NCBI GenBank assembly: GCA_963802575.1
Contig: CAWDJF010000002.1
Span: forward strand, 186,001-250,000
Reading direction: 5' to 3'
DNA: 64,000 bases
DNA from: DATFTE01 sp963802575
GTDB lineage: Bacteria; Acidobacteriota; Terriglobia; Terriglobales; Acidobacteriaceae
The translations under genes were made by a program, and so were the position numbers. The notes under the pieces were generated by a model, which was not told the DNA's origin, did no database searches, and saw only the letters and a list, made by a program, of their open reading frames with translations. Below, piece after piece: positions 60,471 to 64,000 of the stretch (positions are counted from its first letter, which is position 1; each line of letters starts with the position of its first letter).

Positions 60471-60974
60471 CTACTCTTTGTCGCCGCCCGATGCCGGCTC
60501 GGATTCTGCCGCCGCTTGCGCTTGTTGCGCTTCCGCTTCTTCCATGGCCTTCTTGGTTTCGGCGGCACGCTTGGCACGAGCTTCGGCGCGTTTCTGGCGC
60601 TTCTCGTCGAGCACAGCTTCGCTGCCAAGCAGTTCGATGAACGCGGTTTCTGCGCCATCGCCTTTGCGCCATGTCGACCGGACAATGCGCGAGTAGCCGC
60701 CATTGCGATCTCCGAAACGCGGAGCAATGGTATCGAACAGTTTGGTGACGGCTTCGCCGGTCATCAGATAAGCCCCCGCCTGACGCCGCGCGGAGAGATC
60801 TCCACGCTTGCCCAGCGTGATCATCTTCTCGACGTTGGGACGCATCGCCTTGGCCTTGATGACCGTGGTCTCGATCCGCTCTTCAAGGATGAGCGAGGTC
60901 ACCAGATTGCGCAGCAGAGAGCGGCGGTGCGAGGTGTTCCGTCCCAGCTTCCATCCTGATTCTTTATGACGCAT
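60471..60974 (-). CDS. rplQ: 50S ribosomal protein L17 (bL17)
   Basis: The N-terminal 120 residues are L17: MRHKESGWKLGRNTSHRRSLLRNLVTSLI, then RIETTVIKAKAMRPNVEKMITL and GGYSRIVRSTWRKGDGAETAFIEL. A charged, Ala/Lys-rich tail of about 45 residues follows, longer than in E. coli. L17 sits near the exit tunnel of the large subunit. It is the last gene of the alpha operon. Confidence 0.97.
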   Translation of the reverse strand: MRHKESGWKLGRNTSHRRSLLRNLVTSLILEERIETTVIKAKAMRPNVEKMITLGKRGDLSARRQAGAYLMTGEAVTKLFDTIAPRFGDRNGGYSRIVRSTWRKGDGAETAFIELLGSEAVLDEKRQKRAEARAKRAAETKKAMEEAEAQQAQAAAESEPASGGDKE

Positions 60975-61009
60975 GACTTAACCTCAGTAGTTTTGAAAAT
61001 CCGCTGCGA

Positions 61010-61084
61010 GAGCTTTCGGCTCTCAGCTGTCAGCTCCCAGCGTCTCGGCGTTCTTACTGAAAGCCGATAGCTGAGAGCTGAAAG
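61010..61084. repeat. Inverted heptamer pair, word AGCTCTC
   Basis: Left units CGGCTCT, CAGCTGT, CAGCTCC (61010-61043) face AAGCCGA, TAGCTGA, GAGCTGA (61056-61084). Both keep the seven-base period. It fills the rpoA-rplQ gap. Confidence 0.82.
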
Positions 61085-61087
61085 TTT

Positions 61088-62119
61088 TTACAGATCGTTA
61101 TCGCCGTAGGCCGAGGCCGGCAGCACCTGGTTCGAAGTCGGTCCGGGAACGGCGTTGCCGTGCTCGTCGATCTTCATGCCCAGGCTCAATCCCATGGTCG
61201 AGAGAATTTCTTTGATCTCGTTCAGCGACTTGCGCCCGAAGTTCTTGGTCTTCAGCATCTCGGCTTCGGTCTTCTGCACCAGTTCGCCGATGGTCTGAAT
61301 GTTCGCGTTCTTCAGGCAGTTGTAGCTGCGGACCGAAAGTTCCAGCTCTTCGACCGAGCGGTTCAAGTTCTCGTTCTTGATCTCGGGCTTGCGCTCTTCC
61401 GACGAAGTCGAGGTCTCGATATCTTCTTCGAAGTTGATGAAGATATTCATGTGGTCTTTCAGCAGCTTCGCCGCCAGGCCGATCGAGTCGGCCGGAGTAA
61501 TGGAGCCGTTGGTCCACACTTCGATGGTCAACTTATCGTAGTCAGTAATCTGTCCGAGACGCGCGGCTTCCACGGTGTAGTTGCACTTGCGTACCGGGGA
61601 GTGCACGGAGTCGATTGGAATGAAGCCGATGCCAAGGTCTTCGTCGAAATTCTTGTCGGCGGAGACATAGCCGCGGCCGCGCTTGAGGCGCATTTCCATA
61701 TCGAGCTTGCCGCCTTCGCTGACGGTGGCAATGTAGACGTCTTTGTCGAGCACTTCCACGTCGGCGTCAGCTTCGATCATGCCTGAAGTGACGACTCCCG
61801 GCTGATCGGCGCGCAGATAGATCGCTTTCGGCGCATCGCCCGCGAGCTTGAACGGGATCTGCTTCAAGTTGAGGATGATGTCGGTCGCGTCTTCCACCAC
61901 ACCGGGGATCGACTGGAACTCGTGCAACACGCCATCGATCTTTACCGCGGTAACCGCCGCTCCCTCGATCGAGGAAAGCATGACGCGCCGCAGAGCGTTG
62001 CCGATGGTAGTGCCGAAGCCGCGTTCGAACGGCTGTGCCCAGAAGATGCCGTACTTATCGGTAAGGGTTGAAGTGTCGACTGCGAGACGCTTGGGTTTTT
62101 GAAAACCTTTCCAAAGCAT
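61088..62119 (-). CDS. rpoA: DNA-directed RNA polymerase alpha subunit
   Basis: The N-terminal domain (about 1-235) dimerises and starts core assembly: ERGFGTTIGNALRRVMLSSIEGAAVTAVKIDGV and DVEVLDKDVYIATV. The C-terminal domain (about 265-325) binds UP elements and activators: LNRSVEELELSVRSYNCLKNANI and KTKNFGRKSLNEIKEILSTMGLSLG. It is 343 residues, typical. It lies between rpsD and rplQ, as in the conserved alpha operon. Confidence 0.98.
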   Translation of the reverse strand: MLWKGFQKPKRLAVDTSTLTDKYGIFWAQPFERGFGTTIGNALRRVMLSSIEGAAVTAVKIDGVLHEFQSIPGVVEDATDIILNLKQIPFKLAGDAPKAIYLRADQPGVVTSGMIEADADVEVLDKDVYIATVSEGGKLDMEMRLKRGRGYVSADKNFDEDLGIGFIPIDSVHSPVRKCNYTVEAARLGQITDYDKLTIEVWTNGSITPADSIGLAAKLLKDHMNIFINFEEDIETSTSSEERKPEIKNENLNRSVEELELSVRSYNCLKNANIQTIGELVQKTEAEMLKTKNFGRKSLNEIKEILSTMGLSLGMKIDEHGNAVPGPTSNQVLPASAYGDNDL

Positions 62120-62228
62120 TTGTTTCTCCTTCGGCCATGTGGCTCAGTGCTGACTCCCTGAACCGGTCCGGGTTCAGGTCAGGCGTCAGCAGAGGCTGAT
62201 CTGGCACGAATAGTGGACCGAAAAACCT

Positions 62229-62301
62229 GTCGTTGGTCTTTGCTCGTTCGTCGTTGGCCAAGCACTGACCAACGACTACTGACTATCGACCATCGACTAC
62301 T
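62229..62301. repeat. Inverted heptamer pair, word GTCGTTG / GACTACT, overlapping the rpsD stop
   Basis: Left: GTCGTTG, GTCTTTG, CTCGTTC, GTCGTTG (62229-62258). Right: GACCAAC, GACTACT, GACTATC, GACCATC, GACTACT (62266-62301). The rpsD stop codon (62297-62299) lies inside the right arm. Confidence 0.8.
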
Positions 62302-62927
62302 TGCTGTACAACTCGACGATCAACTGTTCGTTGACCGGCATCTGTATTTCTTCGCGCTTGGGTAGAGAAAGCACGCGACCTTTAAAATTGTCGCGATCAA
62401 TCTCAAGCCAGGTCGGCGCGTTCTGGTGGCTGGCGAAGTCTTTCGACTGCTCCAGGATCGCGAGCTTCTTGCTAGCCTCGCGAATCGTGATTTCCTCGCC
62501 TACGCTGCACTGGTAAGAAGGAATGTTCACCTTCCGGCCATTGACGGCAACGTGTCCGTGACGCACCAACTGGCGCGCCTGCCGGCGTGACATGCCGAAG
62601 CCCGAGACGGTAGACGACGTTGTCGAGACGCCGCTCCAACTGCTGCAGCAGCTTTTCGCCGGTCACACCCTTGGACTTGGCCGCGTTCTCGAAGTAATTC
62701 CGGAACTGGCCCTCCTGGGTGAAATACATGCGCTTGGTCTTCTGCTTTTCGCGCAGTTGCAGACCGTAGCCAACGATCTTGGCTTTGCGGTCTTTACCGT
62801 GCTGACCAGGAGCGAAATTGCGCTTTTCGATGGGGCACTTGTCGCTGAAGCATTTGGTGCCCTTCAGGAAGAGCTTCATGCCTTCGCGACGGCAAAGGCG
62901 GCAGACGGGATCCGTGTAACGTGCCAA
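62297..62927 (-). CDS. rpsD: 30S ribosomal protein S4 (uS4), frameshifted near 62602
   Basis: S4 nucleates 30S assembly and often represses the alpha operon. The 5' frame reads MARYTDPVCRLCRREGMKLFL to LDNVVYRLG, with CxxC and CPIEKRNFAPGQHGK, then passes into nonsense. The next frame reads GMSRRQARQLVRHGHVAVNGRKVNIP onward and ends ELYSK, with the S4 domain. Removing one G from the GGG at 62601-62603 (as C on the forward strand) gives a normal joined S4 of about 209 residues. As the gene should be essential, an assembly error is the likeliest reason. Confidence 0.92.
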
Positions 62928-62996
62928 GTTGTTTCTCCTTATTGGATGACCGGTTTACAGGTTTGGCTTCACCCTTCATCCCGGACCAAAATCGGC

Positions 62997-63046
62997 CTTT
63001 AGCTCTTAGCCGTTAGCCTTTGGCTAAAAGCTAAGGGCTAATAGCT
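62997..63046. repeat. Inverted heptamer pair, word TTAGCCN
   Basis: TTTAGCT, CTTAGCC, GTTAGCC (62997-63019) face GGCTAAA, AGCTAAG, GGCTAAT, AGCT (63021-63046) with almost no loop. It lies in the rpsK-rpsD gap. Confidence 0.82.
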
Positions 63047-63052
63047 TGCCTC

Positions 63053-63487
63053 TTAGACTCTACGGCGTTTCGGCGGACGGCAGCCGTTGTGTGGAATCGG
63101 CGTCGTGTCGCGAATGTTGCGGACTTCGATACCCGCCGCTGCCAAGGCTCGGATGGCCGACTCGCGTCCGGAACCGGGGCCGCTGACGCGCACTTCCACG
63201 CTGCGAACACCGTGATCGCGCGCCATGTTGGCGGCGTTGCTGGCGGCCTGCTGCGCGGCGAATGGCGTGCCTTTACGCGATCCGCGGAAGCCCAGTGATC
63301 CGGAACTCTTCCACGAAAGCACGTTGCCCGCGGGATCGGAAATGGTCACAATCGTGTTATTGAAAGACGCCTGGATGTGGGCCACACCGTGGGACACATG
63401 CTTGCGCTCTTTCTTTTTAAACGTCTTCTTCTTGCCTTTTTTATCCGGCGCCGCTGCGCCGCCTGCCGCTGCTGCTGGTTTAGCCAT
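63053..63487 (-). CDS. rpsK: 30S ribosomal protein S11 (uS11)
   Basis: S11 lies on the 30S platform and contacts mRNA near the Shine-Dalgarno helix. The 144-residue protein has an Ala-rich N-terminal extension, then KHVSHGVAHIQASFNNTIVTISDPAGN, SSGSLGFRGSRKGTPFAAQQAA and VRVSGPGSGRESAIRALAAAGIEV and the basic tail PIPHNGCRPPKRRRV. All are family signatures. It is the second gene of the alpha operon. Confidence 0.98.
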   Translation of the reverse strand: MAKPAAAAGGAAAPDKKGKKKTFKKKERKHVSHGVAHIQASFNNTIVTISDPAGNVLSWKSSGSLGFRGSRKGTPFAAQQAASNAANMARDHGVRSVEVRVSGPGSGRESAIRALAAAGIEVRNIRDTTPIPHNGCRPPKRRRV

Positions 63488-63489
63488 GT

Positions 63490-63571
63490 CTGAGTTCTCA
63501 GTTCTCTGTTCTCAGTTCTCAGAAAAACCCGGTCCTCAACTGAGAACTGGGAACTGAGAACCGAGAACTGG
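63490..63571. repeat. Inverted heptamer pair, word AGTTCTC
   Basis: Left: AGTTCTC, AGTTCTC, TGTTCTC, AGTTCTC (63493-63521). Right: GAGAACT, GGGAACT, GAGAACC, GAGAACT (63542-63569). The loop is about 16 bases. It lies between rpsM and rpsK; the first unit is six bases from the rpsK start. Confidence 0.88.
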
Positions 63572-63575
63572 GTTA

Positions 63576-63962
63576 CTAGGTTTTTGCCGTCGCCTTCTTC
63601 TTCTGCGCCACGGTGCCTTTGCGCGGACCTTTGCGGGTGCGGGCATTGGTGTGGGTGCGCTGTCCGCGAACCGGCAGGTTGCGGCGATGGCGGTATCCGC
63701 GATAGGAGCCGATTTCGATGAGCCGCTTGATGTTCATCGAAACTTCCTTGCGCAGATCGCCTTCGACCAGTCCTTCCCCCTCAATGACCTGGCGGATGCG
63801 GTTCACTTCATCTTCGCCGAGGTCCTGGACCTTCTTCATGGGGTCGACCTTGGCCTCGTCGAGGATGCGCGCGGCGCGCGAGTTCCCGATACCGTAGATG
63901 TAGGTCAGCGCGATATTCGCGTGCTTGTTTCGCGGAAGATCGACGCCTGCAATACGTGCCAT
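63576..63962 (-). CDS. rpsM: 30S ribosomal protein S13 (uS13)
   Basis: S13 sits on the 30S head and bridges to 50S and P-site tRNA. The 128-residue protein begins MARIAGVDLPRNKHANIALTYIYGIGN, has the helix-turn-helix region RRILDEAK-like AARILDEAKVD and ends with RGYRHRRNLPVRGQRTHTNARTRKGPRK, a family signature. It is the first gene of the alpha operon present here. The 38 bases beyond it to the window edge hold no recognisable gene. Confidence 0.98.
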   Translation of the reverse strand: MARIAGVDLPRNKHANIALTYIYGIGNSRAARILDEAKVDPMKKVQDLGEDEVNRIRQVIEGEGLVEGDLRKEVSMNIKRLIEIGSYRGYRHRRNLPVRGQRTHTNARTRKGPRKGTVAQKKKATAKT

Positions 63963-64000
63963 AAATTACTCGCTCCTCTGAGCTTAAGGGTTTCGGGCTT

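Noticed and set aside
62590..62612. Programmed ribosomal frameshift in rpsD
   Set aside because: There is no slippery heptamer of the X XXY YYZ type, no following stimulator is evident, and S4 is not known to be made that way.
1..64000. tRNA or rRNA genes
   Set aside because: I saw no cloverleaf-like pattern ending in a TTC-loop and no 16S/23S signature in the gaps; none can be supported.

Overview
The window looks like a chromosomal segment of an acidobacterium (Acidobacteriota, Terriglobia-like). Gram-negative, moderately high-GC core operons sit beside secreted von Willebrand-factor-A proteins of the acidobacterial type (a VVVTDK-x-G motif after a signal peptide), LolA-like lipoprotein-sorting proteins and a Kdo hydroxylase that implies lipopolysaccharide. 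This assignment is inferred from gene content. No rRNA, tRNA, prophage, insertion sequence or CRISPR array was seen.

Layout. 1-0.7 kb: a cut secreted FG-GAP protein. 0.9-6 kb: the translation operon infC-rpmI-rplT-pheS-pheT; infC appears to start at ATC and PheT lacks its tRNA-binding domain. 6-10.6 kb (reverse strand): rluD, lgt, a probable 6S RNA, zapA, a ZapB-like coiled coil and a PLP aminotransferase. 10.9-19.9 kb: a TPR protein with a degenerate peptidase site, Kdo hydroxylase, an alpha/beta hydrolase, an M50 protease with a membrane partner, a triple-repeat secreted protein, a cold-shock protein and YihY. 19.9-27 kb: a damaged stretch (IPT/Ig-like protein, S9 peptidase and LolA-like protein all frameshifted) holding a small GIY-YIG nuclease between two long palindromic repeats. 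27-43 kb: HNH nuclease, ComF, OPT and MFS transporters, YggS/YggU, an AlkD-like protein, a GntR regulator, an M24 peptidase, a GNAT protein, a GT39 glycosyltransferase and NrnA. 42.7-48.9 kb: the rimP-nusA-infB-ylxP-rbfA operon (reverse strand) with a promoter-plus-terminator leader. 48.9-56.5 kb: two secreted VWA proteins, a serine hydrolase and a discoidin-domain glycosidase. 56.7-60.4 kb: guaB, VanZ and secreted or anchored small proteins. 60.4-64 kb: the ribosomal alpha operon rpsM-rpsK-rpsD-rpoA-rplQ (reverse strand).

The most unusual signal is a family of intergenic arrays with a strict seven-base period. The word differs between loci (CAGTACC, AGTTCTC, AGCATTC, GGACCTC, TAGCTCT, GGGCGTC and others), but most words fit RGNNNYC or its complement. 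Two arrays of the same word usually face each other as an inverted pair, giving a hairpin between a stop codon and the next ribosome site. About 21 loci are visible, including nearly every gap in both ribosomal operons. A second family, about 96 bases with GACGTC ends, is sometimes nested inside heptamer pairs and brackets the GIY-YIG gene.

Several genes are broken by one-base changes, mostly in short homopolymers. Because one of them is rpsD, which should be essential, at least some of these breaks are probably base-calling or assembly errors rather than decay.
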